From the NCBI GenBank assembly GCA_035627375.1, contig DASPLX010000049.1:7131-71130 (forward strand): a stretch of 64,000 nt of DNA. The letters are read 5' to 3'. How positions within the stretch are numbered: position 1 is the first letter of the stretch; each line of letters begins with the position of its first letter. The position numbers and the translations under genes were made by a program. The notes beneath the pieces are model-generated. The model was not told the origin of the DNA and did no database searches. It worked only from the letters and a program-made list of their open reading frames with translations. Source of the stretch: DASPLX01 sp035627375. Its GTDB lineage: Bacteria; Pseudomonadota; Gammaproteobacteria; Burkholderiales; Burkholderiaceae_D. Below are positions 8,341 through 17,173 of this stretch, piece after piece.

Positions 8341-9624
8341 ATGACTTCCAGGAACGATACCCTGTTCGCCCGCGCGCAACTCTCCACGCCGGGCGGCGTG
8401 AATTCGCCGGTGCGCGCCTTCCGCTCGGTCGGCGGCACGCCGCGCTTCATCACCCGCGCCGAAGGCCCGTATTTCTGGGATGCCGACGGCAAACGCTACA
8501 TCGATTACATCGGCTCCTGGGGTCCGGCCATCGTCGGCCATGCGCATCCGGCCGTCATCAAGGCGGTGCAGGATGCCGCCGCGCGCGGCCTATCGTTCGG
8601 CGCACCGACCGAAGGCGAAATCGAGATGGCCGAGGAAATCTGCCGCCTCGTGCCGTCGATCGAGCAAGTGCGATTGGTGTCGTCGGGCACCGAAGCGGCG
8701 ATGAGCGCCTTGCGCCTCGCTCGCGGCGCCACCGGCCGCGACACGATCATCAAGTTCGAGGGCTGCTATCACGGTCACGCCGATTCGTTGCTGGTCAAGG
8801 CCGGCAGCGGCCTGCTGACCTTCGGCAATCCGACCTCCGCCGGCGTGCCGGCCGACTTCGCCAAGCACACGCTGGTGCTCGACTACAACGACTGCCAGCA
8901 ACTCGAAGACGTGTTCCGGGACATGGGCGACAAGATCGCCTGCGTGATCGTCGAACCGGTGGCGGGCAACATGAATCTCCTGCCCGCGACGCCCGAATTC
9001 CTGCAGACCATGCGGCGCCTGTGCTCGCAGCATGGTTCGGTGCTGATCTTCGACGAAGTGATGTGCGGCTTCCGCGTCGGCCTCGGCGGCGCCCAAGCCT
9101 TGTACGGCATCGCGCCGGACCTGACGGTGCTCGGCAAGGTGATCGGCGGCGGCATGCCGGTCGCGGCCTTCGGCGGCCGCGCCGACATCATGAAGCACCT
9201 GGCGCCGCTGGGTGCCGTCTATCAGGCGGGCACGCTGTCCGGCAATCCGGTGGCGGTCGCGGCCGGCATGGCAACCCTGAAACTGATCCAGGAACCGGGT
9301 TTCTACGAGGCGCTCGGCGGGCAGACCGCCAAGCTCGTGCAAGGCCTGGCGGCGGCCGCCAAGGAAGCCGGCGCCGTGTTCTGCGCGAATTCGGTCGGCG
9401 GCATGTTCGGCGTCTACTTCGCGCAAGACATTCCGCAGTCCTATGCTGCCATGATGGAATGCGACAAATCGAAATTCAACGCCTTCTTCCATGCGATGCT
9501 CGACGAAGGCGTGTACCTGGCGCCGTCCGCGTTCGAGGCCGGCTTCGTGTCGGCGCAGCACGACGATGCCGTCATCGCGGCGACCGTGGCGGCATCGAAG
9601 AAGGCCTTCGCCCGCCTCGCCTGA
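8341..9624 (+). CDS. hemL: Glutamate-1-semialdehyde 2,1-aminomutase
   Basis: A 427-residue PLP enzyme that converts glutamate-1-semialdehyde to 5-aminolevulinate in the C5 tetrapyrrole pathway. Landmarks are TPGGVNSPVRAFRSVGGTP at the start, SSGTEAAMSALRLARGATGR for cofactor phosphate binding, IFDEVMCGFRVG, and the PLP-binding lysine at about residue 266 in VLGKVIGGGMPVAAFGGR. I start at ATG 8341 (MTSRNDTLFARAQ). An in-frame extension back to 8056 overlaps the upstream kinase gene and is not credible. A strong terminator follows. Confidence 0.97.
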   Translation: MTSRNDTLFARAQLSTPGGVNSPVRAFRSVGGTPRFITRAEGPYFWDADGKRYIDYIGSWGPAIVGHAHPAVIKAVQDAAARGLSFGAPTEGEIEMAEEICRLVPSIEQVRLVSSGTEAAMSALRLARGATGRDTIIKFEGCYHGHADSLLVKAGSGLLTFGNPTSAGVPADFAKHTLVLDYNDCQQLEDVFRDMGDKIACVIVEPVAGNMNLLPATPEFLQTMRRLCSQHGSVLIFDEVMCGFRVGLGGAQALYGIAPDLTVLGKVIGGGMPVAAFGGRADIMKHLAPLGAVYQAGTLSGNPVAVAAGMATLKLIQEPGFYEALGGQTAKLVQGLAAAAKEAGAVFCANSVGGMFGVYFAQDIPQSYAAMMECDKSKFNAFFHAMLDEGVYLAPSAFEAGFVSAQHDDAVIAATVAASKKAFARLA

Positions 9625-9645
9625 ATCCCTCTTGAAGAAGCCCGC

Positions 9646-9674
9646 AACGGCGCCCCGCCCGGGGCGCCGTTTTC
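9646..9674. terminator. Rho-independent terminator between convergent hemL and corA
   Basis: An 11-bp perfect stem (AACGGCGCCCC, 9646-9656, with GGGGCGCCGTT, 9661-9671) encloses a 4-base loop and ends in TTTT on the plus strand. The right arm touches the corA stop codon. It mainly serves hemL. The AA at the left arm gives little of a U-tract for the corA direction. Confidence 0.8.
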
Positions 9675-10638
9675 AATGTAGCCAGCCGCGCTTGCGGAAG
9701 TACAGGAAAGGCGCGACGGCGCTGGCCAGCATCAATCCCAGCGCGAACGGATAACCGAGATTCCAGTTCAGCTCCGGCAGGATCCGGAAGTTCATGCCGT
9801 AGATGCTCGCGATCAGCGTCGGCGGCAGGAAGGCGACCGACGCCACCGAGAAGATCTTGATGATCTTGTTCTGGTTGATGTTGATGAAGCCGACGGTCGC
9901 ATCCATCAGGAAGTTGATCTTGTCGAACAGGAAGGCGGTGTGGCCGTCGAGCGACTCGATGTCGCGCAGGATCTGGCGCGCTTCCTCGAACTGGTCGGCA
10001 TTGAGCAGGCGCCCGCGCATCAGGAAGCTGACCGCGCGCCGCGTATCCATCATGTTGCGGCGGATGCGGCCGTTCAAGTCTTCTTCCTGGGCGATCGCAT
10101 TGAGCGCGTCGGCGGCATCCTGGTCGGTCAGGCGCTTCTGCAGCACGCGCCGGCTGACGTCTTCCAAGCTCTGGTAGATCCCTTCGAGCGCGTCCGCGGA
10201 GTACTCGGCGTCGGTCGCGTACAGGTCGAGCAGCACGTCCTTGTAATCCTCGATCGAACCGGGGCGCAGCCTGGCCCGCATGCGCACCAGGCGGAACACA
10301 GGCAAATCGTCCATGTGGACCGAGAACAGGATGTTCTTGGAAAGAATGAACGCGACCGTGACGATGCGCGACGGGCCGTCGTCCTCTTCCAGCAGGAAAT
10401 CGGTGCGCAGATGGAGATCGCCGTTCTCCGCTTCGTAATAGCGGGCCGAGGCCTCGATATCCTTGACCTCGTCTTCGTCGGGCAACGTGACGCCGTAGAT
10501 GCTCTTGACCCAGGCACGCTCGTCGTCGTTCGGATCGGTCAGGTCGACCCAGATCGGCGCGGCGTTCTCGAGATCTTCGCGCGTCTCGATGTTGACTTGA
10601 TTCAGCCGGCCGTTCTGCAATACGAATACGTTAATCAT
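9673..10638 (-). CDS. corA: CorA-family magnesium/cobalt transport protein
   Basis: A 321-residue CorA channel. A large cytoplasmic domain of charged helices (for example RRVLQKRLTDQDAADALN) precedes two C-terminal membrane segments. The first ends in the selectivity signature YGMNF (residues around 280) and the second runs through YPFALGLMLASAVAPFLYF to a short basic tail KRGWLH. The ATG at 10638 has a GGAAG ribosome site three bases upstream. Immediately upstream the leader contains two strong stem-loops. It acts in the inner membrane for Mg2+ uptake. Confidence 0.94.
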   Translation of the reverse strand: MINVFVLQNGRLNQVNIETREDLENAAPIWVDLTDPNDDERAWVKSIYGVTLPDEDEVKDIEASARYYEAENGDLHLRTDFLLEEDDGPSRIVTVAFILSKNILFSVHMDDLPVFRLVRMRARLRPGSIEDYKDVLLDLYATDAEYSADALEGIYQSLEDVSRRVLQKRLTDQDAADALNAIAQEEDLNGRIRRNMMDTRRAVSFLMRGRLLNADQFEEARQILRDIESLDGHTAFLFDKINFLMDATVGFININQNKIIKIFSVASVAFLPPTLIASIYGMNFRILPELNWNLGYPFALGLMLASAVAPFLYFRKRGWLH

Positions 10639-10650
10639 GCGCTTCCTTTG

Positions 10651-10700
10651 CCGCGCGCGGGGATTGCCGCGCGCGGTTGCCCTGCAAGGCTGTTTGCAGG
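10651..10700 (-). promoter_or_regulatory. Tandem stem-loops in the corA leader
   Basis: On the minus strand, reading toward corA, CCTGCAA...TTGCAGG (arms 10700-10694 and 10687-10681) is followed by two copies of the self-complementary CCGCGCGCGG (10676-10667 and 10660-10651), 6 bases apart. The second structure ends four bases before the GGAAG ribosome site. The rest of the 286-bp gap up to 10924 shows no open frame I would call and no clear promoter. I see no M-box-like architecture. Function (translation control, 5' stabilisation or protein site) is inferred only from position. Confidence 0.5.
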
Positions 10701-10924
10701 TCGTTGAATTCGTGGGAACGCGGCCATGATCGAGGCCTGGACGCGCCGCCCGCCAAAATGCCGGCGAGAGGCGCTTGCGGAATGGGGAAGCGCTATCTTG
10801 CCGGAACGCCGTCTAGCGACGGCCGATAACATGTACTGGGACTCCCCAAGACGGGTCTCCGAAAAGCGAAACAGCGCAAGTGTACTTTCAACGCGAGGCC
10901 GAGGCAAGGCAGGACCGCGCAAAA

Positions 10925-11329
10925 TCAGCGTACGGCGCGTTCGATGGCCTTTTCGCGAAGATCGGCGCCCGCATTGCCGGCGGCGGAGGCCGGCGGCGCG
11001 GGCGGCGCCTTGGGCGCCTCGACGCCGCGCGTGTCGTGCAATTGAACGGCGCGGCTGTCGGCCGCTTCCTTGCCGCACTCGACGTTCGAATACACGACCT
11101 TGCCGTCGATCGTGCACTTGCGGATCGGCGCGGCCGGCGCCTGCTGGGCTTGCTGCACCTGTTGCACGGCCGACGTCTTCTGGAACGAGGACCAGATCTC
11201 GCCGAACAGGTTCTTGTCCTGCCGCATCGATACCAGTCCCAGGACCGCCACGAAGGCCAGCAGCCCCATCACGACGGCCACCATCACCAGGCTCAGTCCG
11301 CGTTGCGGACTCAGCGTCCTTTTCTTCAT
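10925..11329 (-). CDS. Small membrane-anchored protein with DUF4124-like segment
   Basis: A 134-residue protein. A basic start (MKKRTLSPQRG) and one membrane segment (LSLVMVAVVMGLLAFVAVLG) suggest an N-in anchor with a periplasmic body. In the middle, RKCTIDGKVVYSNVECG resembles the DUF4124 pattern (an aromatic/Cys-containing x-DGKVxYSDxxC). The rest is low-complexity Ala/Pro/Gln. The ATG at 11329 has a GGGAG site six bases upstream. A second ATG at 11344 overlaps the mtgA stop as ATGA and would add five residues. It is the last gene of the aroE-mtgA run. Function unknown. Confidence 0.75.
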   Translation of the reverse strand: MKKRTLSPQRGLSLVMVAVVMGLLAFVAVLGLVSMRQDKNLFGEIWSSFQKTSAVQQVQQAQQAPAAPIRKCTIDGKVVYSNVECGKEAADSRAVQLHDTRGVEAPKAPPAPPASAAGNAGADLREKAIERAVR

Positions 11330-11340
11330 CGTCGTCTCCC

Positions 11341-12042
11341 TCATCTAGGCAATTCGGCCGCGCCCATGCGGCGCAGGATCACGTTGGTGCGTCTGGCAAG
11401 GTAACCCGAACCGCGATGGCGGTCGTAAAAGCGCGGATTGGGCAGCATCACGGCGAGCTGGGCCGCCTGCGCCGGCCCGAGTCCGGCCGCCGAGACGCCA
11501 TAATAATGCTGCGCGGCGGCCTCGGCGCCGAACACGCCGTTGCCCCACTCCACGACGTTCAGGTAAATCTCGAAGATTCTTTCCTTGTCCATTACCATCT
11601 CGATCATGAAGGTGATCACGAATTCCTGCACCTTGCGCACATAACTGCGCTCGCCCGACAGGAAAAGATTCTTCGCCAGCTGCTGCGTGATGGTCGAGCC
11701 GCCGGCAACGATCTTGCCCTTCTTCGCGTTCTTTTCGTACGCCTTTTGCAGGGCTTCCCAATCGACGCCTTCATGTTCGGAAAAATTGGAATCCTCGGCG
11801 GCGATGATGGCGCGTTTCAGATGATTCGAAATGCGGTTGTACGGCACCCACTTGTGCTTGAGCTTGGCCTTCGGGTTCTTTTCCTGCAAAAGCTCCAGCT
11901 GATGCCGCATGAAACTGGTGGAGTCCGGGTTATGGCCGGTCCACCACAGAATCTGCACGAAGAAATAGAGTTGCAGCGCCAGCACCAGGGCCAGCGGCGC
12001 GACGATCAACCACAGCAATATCCTGCGCCCTTTCTTTTTCAT
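11341..12042 (-). CDS. mtgA: Monofunctional biosynthetic peptidoglycan transglycosylase
   Basis: A 233-residue GT51 enzyme that polymerises lipid II into glycan strands. One N-terminal membrane anchor (ILLWLIVAPLALVLALQLYF) is followed by the GT51 motifs AIIAAEDSNFSEHEGVDW (catalytic Glu), GGSTITQQLAKNLFLSGERS and RKVQEFVITFMIE. No transpeptidase domain follows, hence MtgA and not a class A PBP. I start at ATG 12042 (MKKKGRRILLW), which has a GGAGGAG site. An upstream in-frame extension is Ala/Gly-rich and lacks support. It follows aroE by 32 bp. Confidence 0.95.
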   Translation of the reverse strand: MKKKGRRILLWLIVAPLALVLALQLYFFVQILWWTGHNPDSTSFMRHQLELLQEKNPKAKLKHKWVPYNRISNHLKRAIIAAEDSNFSEHEGVDWEALQKAYEKNAKKGKIVAGGSTITQQLAKNLFLSGERSYVRKVQEFVITFMIEMVMDKERIFEIYLNVVEWGNGVFGAEAAAQHYYGVSAAGLGPAQAAQLAVMLPNPRFYDRHRGSGYLARRTNVILRRMGAAELPR

Positions 12043-12074
12043 TCTTGCTCCTCCCGCGCCCTCCTCCCGGGCGT

Positions 12075-12911
12075 CTACCGCAGCTTGCCGCGCAACTCCC
12101 GCAAGACCGGCGCCGTCTCCGGCCGCACGCCCCGCCACACGAAGAACGCCTCGGCGGCTTGCTCGACCAGCATGCCGAGTCCGTCGCGAACCGCCGCGCC
12201 GTGTTCCTGCGCAAAACGCATGAAGACGGTCGGCGCCGCCCCATACATCATGTCATAGGCCAGCGTTCCGGCGCCGAATACTCGCGGCGGCACCGGCGGC
12301 AGATCCGCCGCCAGGCTGGCCGAAGTCGCGTTGACGACGATGTCGAACTTGTCCTGCAAAGTCTCGAAGGCGCTCGCCTCGACCGTTCCCTGTCCGCCGA
12401 AGCGCCGCGCCAGGTCTTGCGCCCGTTCCGGTGTCCGGTTGGCGATCACGAGCCGCGCCGGCCGTTCGTCCAGCAACGGCAGCACCGCGCCGCGCGCCGC
12501 GCCGCCCGCGCCGAGCAACAGGATGCGCTTGCCGGCCAGCGGTACGCCGGCGTTGCGCGCGATATCGGCCACCAGGCCGACGCCGTCGGTGTTGTCGCCG
12601 ACGATGCGGCGCACGCCGCCGTGCCGCTCTTCGAATATCAGCGTATTGACCGCGCCGGCGGCCAGCGCGCGGGCGCTCAATTCATCGGCCAGCTCGCAGG
12701 CATCGAGCTTGAACGGCACCGTGACATTGGCGCCCTTGCCGCCGCTTTCCATGAACGCCCGCACGGTTGCGGCGAAGCCGCCGAGCGGCGCCAGCAAACG
12801 TTCGTACACGATCGGCTGCCCGGTCTGGGCGGCGAAGCGCGCATGGATCTCGGGCGACTTGCTGTGCGCGATCGGATTGCCGATCACGACGTAACGATCG
12901 AGTCCGTTCAA
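12075..12911 (-). CDS. aroE: Shikimate 5-dehydrogenase
   Basis: A 278-residue NADP-dependent reductase of the shikimate pathway (3-dehydroshikimate to shikimate). It begins with YVVIGNPIAHSKSPEIH, which binds shikimate. GGKGANVTVPFKLDA contains the catalytic lysine, and the Rossmann motif is LLGAGGAARGAV followed by ANRTPERA. Its ATG overlaps the stop of the upstream TonB-like gene as ATGA, implying coupled translation. Confidence 0.97.
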   Translation of the reverse strand: MNGLDRYVVIGNPIAHSKSPEIHARFAAQTGQPIVYERLLAPLGGFAATVRAFMESGGKGANVTVPFKLDACELADELSARALAAGAVNTLIFEERHGGVRRIVGDNTDGVGLVADIARNAGVPLAGKRILLLGAGGAARGAVLPLLDERPARLVIANRTPERAQDLARRFGGQGTVEASAFETLQDKFDIVVNATSASLAADLPPVPPRVFGAGTLAYDMMYGAAPTVFMRFAQEHGAAVRDGLGMLVEQAAEAFFVWRGVRPETAPVLRELRGKLR

Positions 12912-13795
12912 TTCGCGCCTCCGCGCAGGTCTGCCTGCAATGCGTCTTCGCGCGTGAACTTGAAGCGCGTGATGATTTCCCAGACGTCGTCCTTGTCGGC
13001 CGAGCGCATGTTGTCCGGAAAGCGCCCGAAAGGCGCGGCGCGGCGCACGATGCGCAAGGCCGCGCGGTCGAGCGCGGCATTGCCGGAGCTGCGTTCGACG
13101 CGCGGTCCGCCGTCGCGCTCGTAGATGGAGCCGTCCTGGAAGATCGGGATATAGACGACCAATTCGCCGTACAGCTTCCTGCCGTTCTCATGCGGGAAAT
13201 TCAAGGTGCCGAATTTTTCGATCCGGTCTTGCAGGGACTTGTAATACATGGCGTAGCCGACTTCGCGCGTGCTCGGCGTGATCTGCGTTTTCTTCGGCCG
13301 CTTGTTGTAGTCCTCGATGTTCTTGGCGATCTCGGCTTCGCGGCGCGCGATTTCGCGGGCGTCGAGCATGTCGAACCCGTCCTGCGCGGTTTCGCGGCGC
13401 CGCTCGGTATCGCTCGTCAGGGGTGCCGTCACCGCGCTCTTCTTCGTCAGCTGGGACATCAGCTTGCGCTGCGCCTCTTCGAGTTCCTCGACGCGGCGTT
13501 TCGCGACCTTGATGCTGTCGCCGTCCTCGCTCTTGCTCATGTTGGGCAGCGGCGATTTCGCGCGCCCGCTCGCGGCATTGCCGCCGCCGTCCAGGTTGGC
13601 CTGCGCCAGCGCCTCGGCGTTGAGCGGCCGCTTGTCGTGCTTGGCATTGACCAGGATGACTTCGAGGCCGGGATCGGCCGGCTTGAACCGGAACGCGTCG
13701 GGGGCGGCGAAGCGCACCGCCAGCAATGCGGCATGCGCCGTAATCGAAATGGCAACGGCGATCGATAACGTGCGGTCTTGCAAAACGAACTTCAC
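12908..13795 (-). CDS. TonB C-terminal-domain protein (energy transducer family)
   Basis: A 295-residue protein with an uncleaved N-terminal membrane anchor (LSIAVAISITAHAALLAVRF). A charged periplasmic linker with a coiled-coil-like stretch (VAKRRVEELEEAQRKLMSQL) follows. The C-terminal domain has the TonB pattern: GELVVYIPIFQDGSIYE and SSGNAALDRAALRIVRRAAP. The proline-rich spacer of classical TonB is missing and no exbB/exbD lies nearby. It may therefore be an envelope protein of the TonB fold and not the main siderophore transducer. It lies upstream of aroE with a 4-bp overlap. Confidence 0.8.
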   Translation of the reverse strand: MKFVLQDRTLSIAVAISITAHAALLAVRFAAPDAFRFKPADPGLEVILVNAKHDKRPLNAEALAQANLDGGGNAASGRAKSPLPNMSKSEDGDSIKVAKRRVEELEEAQRKLMSQLTKKSAVTAPLTSDTERRRETAQDGFDMLDAREIARREAEIAKNIEDYNKRPKKTQITPSTREVGYAMYYKSLQDRIEKFGTLNFPHENGRKLYGELVVYIPIFQDGSIYERDGGPRVERSSGNAALDRAALRIVRRAAPFGRFPDNMRSADKDDVWEIITRFKFTREDALQADLRGGAN

Positions 13796-13866
13796 GCGTC
13801 GGCTGGCTGGCGATGGTTGAAGGAAAGCATTTTACGACAAGGGTACTGCGCTAACCGAAGTTTCGG

Positions 13867-15894
13867 CTAGCCCTGTACCGATTCCACACCCGGCGTTGCT
13901 TCCCCGGCAATCGGTTCCGGCGCAGGATCGCCCCCGGCTTCGACGGCCTCCCCGGCGGCGCCTTCGTCGGCGTCCTCGAGCAACTCGTCGATCGGTTCGA
14001 CCTCGCCGGATGCGACTTCGAGCAGCCGGGCCTCGACGGCCAGGTCGACTTCATCCCAGCGAACGATATCCAGTTTCACGTGCGCGCCGCGCGGCGTCTG
14101 CGGCATGCCGGACATGCGGATGACGAGCGGAATATCCGTCAGGCGCACCACCTCGTCCTTCAGCACCACGGCGTCGACCAGCTTGGCGTTTTCCTGGCCC
14201 AGCCAGCGCAGGCACCAGTAGCGTTCCATGTCGGCCTGGAAATCGGCGTAGGCGGTATAGGCGGCATCAAAGGCCGACACGATCGCGAACAAGTCGGCAT
14301 CCTTGGGCTTGAACGGCGCGGCCAGCGGCGCGGTGACGCCATGCTCGACGCAGGCCAGTATCTGCCATTGGTTCACCAGATCGGTATAGCGGCGCAGCGG
14401 CGAGGTGCTCCAGGCGTATTGATCGACGCCGAGACCTTGGTGCGGCGCCGCGTGCGTCAGCATGCGCACCTGCATCTTGCCCCAGCCGCTCTTGATCTGG
14501 GTGCGGTAGATGCCGGGGACGCCGTGGTCGTGCATCAGCCGGCCCCAGCTGCTGTTGGCGAAGATCATCAGCTCGGCCACGATCTTGTCGAGCGGCGCGC
14601 CGCGCTTGCGGCGCACGATGGAGACGACGTCGTCTTCGACGTAGAAATTGAAATCGACGCGATTGGTCTGCTCCGGCTTCAGGCCGAAGGCCTCGCGTTT
14701 GGCCATCCGTCCCTTCTCGAGCGCCTGCGCCCATTGCCATAGCAACGCGATCTCGGCCTTGTGCGGATAGTCGCCGGCGCCGGCGGCAAGGTTCTCCTCT
14801 GTCACCAGCGCATCGAGATCGTTGTGGCGCAGGTTGGCGGCGATCGGCACGCATTCCGCCCGGGTCTCGGCTGCGACCACCGACCAGTCGGCGGGATCGA
14901 GCGTCGCATAGAGCGACACCGCCGGGCAGTTCTTGCCTTCGGCCAAGGTGAAGATTTCGACCAGCGAATCGGGCAGCATGGTGATCTTGTCGCCGGGCAT
15001 GTACACCGTCGACAGGCGCTGACGCGCGATCGCGTCGATCGCATCGCCGCGCTTGATGCCCAATCCCGGCGCCGCGATATGGATGCCGACGCGCACCTTG
15101 CCGTCGTCCAGCGTCTGCACCGAAAACGCATCGTCGATCTCGGTGGTCGTCACGTCGTCGATCGAGAAGGCGGCGACCGGCGCCAGCGGCAAGGCCGGCA
15201 CCTGCGGCACGGTGAGCGCAGGAAAACCGGTGCCGCGCGGGAAATACTCCAGCAGGAACTTCGAGAAATGCAATTCCTTGGCGGAAGCGATGCCGCCCGC
15301 CGCCAGCATCAGGCGCTGAGGCGACGTCTGCAATTCGTTGCAGGCCGCTTCGAGCGCCTTGTATTCGATGCTGTTCTTGTCCGGCTTGAACAGCAATTGC
15401 CGGACGCTTTGCTTCATGGTGTCCGGCAAGCGATGCGCCTTCAACTCCTCGACGTATTGGGCCTGGATCGCGGCTTGCTGTTTCTTCTTCTCGATGCCGG
15501 CCAGAGCGGCCTTCAGCGATTCCTCGGGCGCCGCTTTGTAGCGTCCCTTGCCCTTCTTGTAGAAATAGATCGGCGCCGATTGCAGGCGCAACAGCAAGCC
15601 GGCGGCCTCGGCCGGAAGCGGCGCATGGCCGAAATATTCGGCGCCCAGGTCGGCGAAGCCGAACTCTTCCTCGCCCGCCACTTCCCACAGGAAATCGATA
15701 TCGATATCTTCGGCTTGCTTATGCGCTTCGGCCAGCAACTCGGCCGGCGACGGCGATGCGAATTGCAGCATCACATCGCGCGCCTTGACCTTGGTGCGCT
15801 TGCCGGTCGGCAATTCGACCTGGTAGGCTTCGCCTTGTTGCGAGAGCACGGCGCCGGCCTTGAAATCGCCGGATTCTTCGAAAAAGAGATTCAT
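13867..15894 (-). CDS. RNase II/RNB-domain exoribonuclease family protein
   Basis: A 675-residue protein. After an N-terminal small beta domain and a helical region, the RNB catalytic core starts near residue 245 with FSIDDVTTTEIDDAFSV. Its clustered aspartates coordinate the catalytic metal. GIHIAAPGLGIKRGD, STVYMPGDKITMLP and ENLAAG follow, and WSTSPLRRYTDLVNQWQ is the RNB C-terminal signature. Its length and lack of a recognisable S1 or basic tail separate it from RNase R. Gene symbols for this subgroup vary, so none is given. The C-terminal 60 residues are acidic and Ala-rich. It is expected to degrade RNA 3'-5' in the cytoplasm. Confidence 0.9.
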   Translation of the reverse strand: MNLFFEESGDFKAGAVLSQQGEAYQVELPTGKRTKVKARDVMLQFASPSPAELLAEAHKQAEDIDIDFLWEVAGEEEFGFADLGAEYFGHAPLPAEAAGLLLRLQSAPIYFYKKGKGRYKAAPEESLKAALAGIEKKKQQAAIQAQYVEELKAHRLPDTMKQSVRQLLFKPDKNSIEYKALEAACNELQTSPQRLMLAAGGIASAKELHFSKFLLEYFPRGTGFPALTVPQVPALPLAPVAAFSIDDVTTTEIDDAFSVQTLDDGKVRVGIHIAAPGLGIKRGDAIDAIARQRLSTVYMPGDKITMLPDSLVEIFTLAEGKNCPAVSLYATLDPADWSVVAAETRAECVPIAANLRHNDLDALVTEENLAAGAGDYPHKAEIALLWQWAQALEKGRMAKREAFGLKPEQTNRVDFNFYVEDDVVSIVRRKRGAPLDKIVAELMIFANSSWGRLMHDHGVPGIYRTQIKSGWGKMQVRMLTHAAPHQGLGVDQYAWSTSPLRRYTDLVNQWQILACVEHGVTAPLAAPFKPKDADLFAIVSAFDAAYTAYADFQADMERYWCLRWLGQENAKLVDAVVLKDEVVRLTDIPLVIRMSGMPQTPRGAHVKLDIVRWDEVDLAVEARLLEVASGEVEPIDELLEDADEGAAGEAVEAGGDPAPEPIAGEATPGVESVQG

Positions 15895-15924
15895 TCTGTT
15901 CTTGTCTGTTTGAGTCGCCGCGTA

Positions 15925-16557
15925 TCAGGCCGCCGCTTGCAGCAGCGGCTCCGGCACGGGATGGGTTGCCGCCGCCGGGAGGCCGGCGCCGGGGATCGCT
16001 CCCGGCAATCGGACCCCGGCCAGCGCCGGCAGGAATACTTCGGTCACCAGCAGCAGGCCGTTCCTGCGCCGGTAGAGGCAGCGCCGGGCATGCAGCGGCA
16101 CGCTGAACGCACCGATACCGAGCGCCGCGGCGGCGCGCCGCGCCAGCGGATGCTCGGCCCGCAGCCGCGCATACTGCAATTTTCCGCGCACGACGCGCGG
16201 ATCACCGAACAAGGTGGTGCCGAGCGAGCGCTCGCCGAGCGAGTTGAAGAACGGCCAGTCGGATGCGGTCGCGCCCAGAGGCACGATCGTGTGGGCATAG
16301 ACGACCGGCACGCCGTCGCATTCAAGAAGCACTTCCCGTTCCTGCACCGGCGCGCGGCGCGCGAGACCGACCAGCGCGAATTCGTCGGCCAGGCAAACGC
16401 CATGTCCCTGCCGCAAACGCCGCACCCGGAAATGGCCGCTGCGCGCGATCAATTTCTTGGTCAGGGACATCAAGTCCGTGAGCCAGCCGCGCATGGCGTT
16501 GGAGGGATGGACGCCGTTGGCATGCGCATGCCAGCGCGCCAGGCGCGTGCGCCGCAT
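15925..16557 (-). CDS. ubiC: Chorismate--pyruvate lyase
   Basis: A 210-residue UbiC homologue that makes 4-hydroxybenzoate from chorismate, the first step of ubiquinone synthesis. Recognisable stretches are LLECDGVPVVYAHTIVP, the region around GERSLGTTLFGDP, and the C-terminal RRNGLLLVTEVFLPAL with the conserved Glu. The chosen ATG at 16557 overlaps the yqiA stop by one base (TGATG). An alternative start further upstream would lie inside yqiA. The tail beyond VFLPAL is longer and Pro/Ala-rich compared with enterobacterial UbiC. Confidence 0.9.
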   Translation of the reverse strand: MRRTRLARWHAHANGVHPSNAMRGWLTDLMSLTKKLIARSGHFRVRRLRQGHGVCLADEFALVGLARRAPVQEREVLLECDGVPVVYAHTIVPLGATASDWPFFNSLGERSLGTTLFGDPRVVRGKLQYARLRAEHPLARRAAAALGIGAFSVPLHARRCLYRRRNGLLLVTEVFLPALAGVRLPGAIPGAGLPAAATHPVPEPLLQAAA

Positions 16558-17165
16558 CACCGCGCCCTTTCGTGCGGCCGATCCGGTCCGCTTCCGGGCG
16601 GCACTCCGCAAAAGGCAAGCACGTCGTCGATATGGTCGGCGAAATCCGAGATGCCATGATCGCTGCCGTCGATGACGCGCTGGCGGGCATGCGGATAATG
16701 CTCCACCATCTCGCGCCAGTCCAGCACTTCGTCGCCGGTCGCGGCGAGCAGGAAATAACGTTCCGGCCGGCTGATCGCCGCGACCGCCAGCGCCTTCAAT
16801 TCATCGATGTATTCGCGCTTGAATTCGAAGCGCTCGTCCGAATGATAGGCCGTCGTCACGCCGACATAACTTTCCAGGTCGCGCGGCGGCTTGACGGCCG
16901 GGTTCAGGAGGACCGCCTTGCAGCCGATCCGTTCCGCCAGCCAGGTCGCATAATAGCCGCCGAGCGAAGAACCGATCAGCGCCAGCTCCTGCGGCGGCAC
17001 CGTCGCGGCGATGCGCTGCGCGAGTTCGATCGCCGCGCGCGGCGACGCCGGCAACTGCGGACATTCATATTGCCCGCGCCAGCCCGTTTCCCGGAGACGA
17101 TCGGCGATCATGCGCGCCTTGAAGGACAGCGGCGAAGAGCGAAAGCCGTGCAGATACAGGATCAT
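16557..17165 (-). CDS. yqiA: YqiA/YcfP-family alpha/beta-hydrolase (esterase)
   Basis: A 202-residue alpha/beta-hydrolase. It opens with MILYLHGFRSSPLSFKA. The nucleophile elbow is LIGSSLGGYYATWLA, and a late DHGISDF supplies the catalytic His, with the acid probably in TGDEVLDW. These are the YqiA family landmarks; E. coli YqiA hydrolyses short acyl esters. It lies 8 bp after mpl and overlaps ubiC by one base, so it belongs to an mpl-yqiA-ubiC transcription unit. Confidence 0.9.
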   Translation of the reverse strand: MILYLHGFRSSPLSFKARMIADRLRETGWRGQYECPQLPASPRAAIELAQRIAATVPPQELALIGSSLGGYYATWLAERIGCKAVLLNPAVKPPRDLESYVGVTTAYHSDERFEFKREYIDELKALAVAAISRPERYFLLAATGDEVLDWREMVEHYPHARQRVIDGSDHGISDFADHIDDVLAFCGVPPGSGPDRPHERAR

Positions 17166-17173
17166 GGGAAGAC

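Noticed and set aside
10639..10924. M-box Mg2+ riboswitch upstream of corA
   Set aside because: Hairpins are present, but the multi-helix architecture and conserved M-box segments are not recognisable.
14761..16659. 632-codon plus-strand frame across the RNase and ubiC genes
   Set aside because: It has no recognisable domain, spans two genes on the opposite strand and has Arg/Gln-rich shadow composition.
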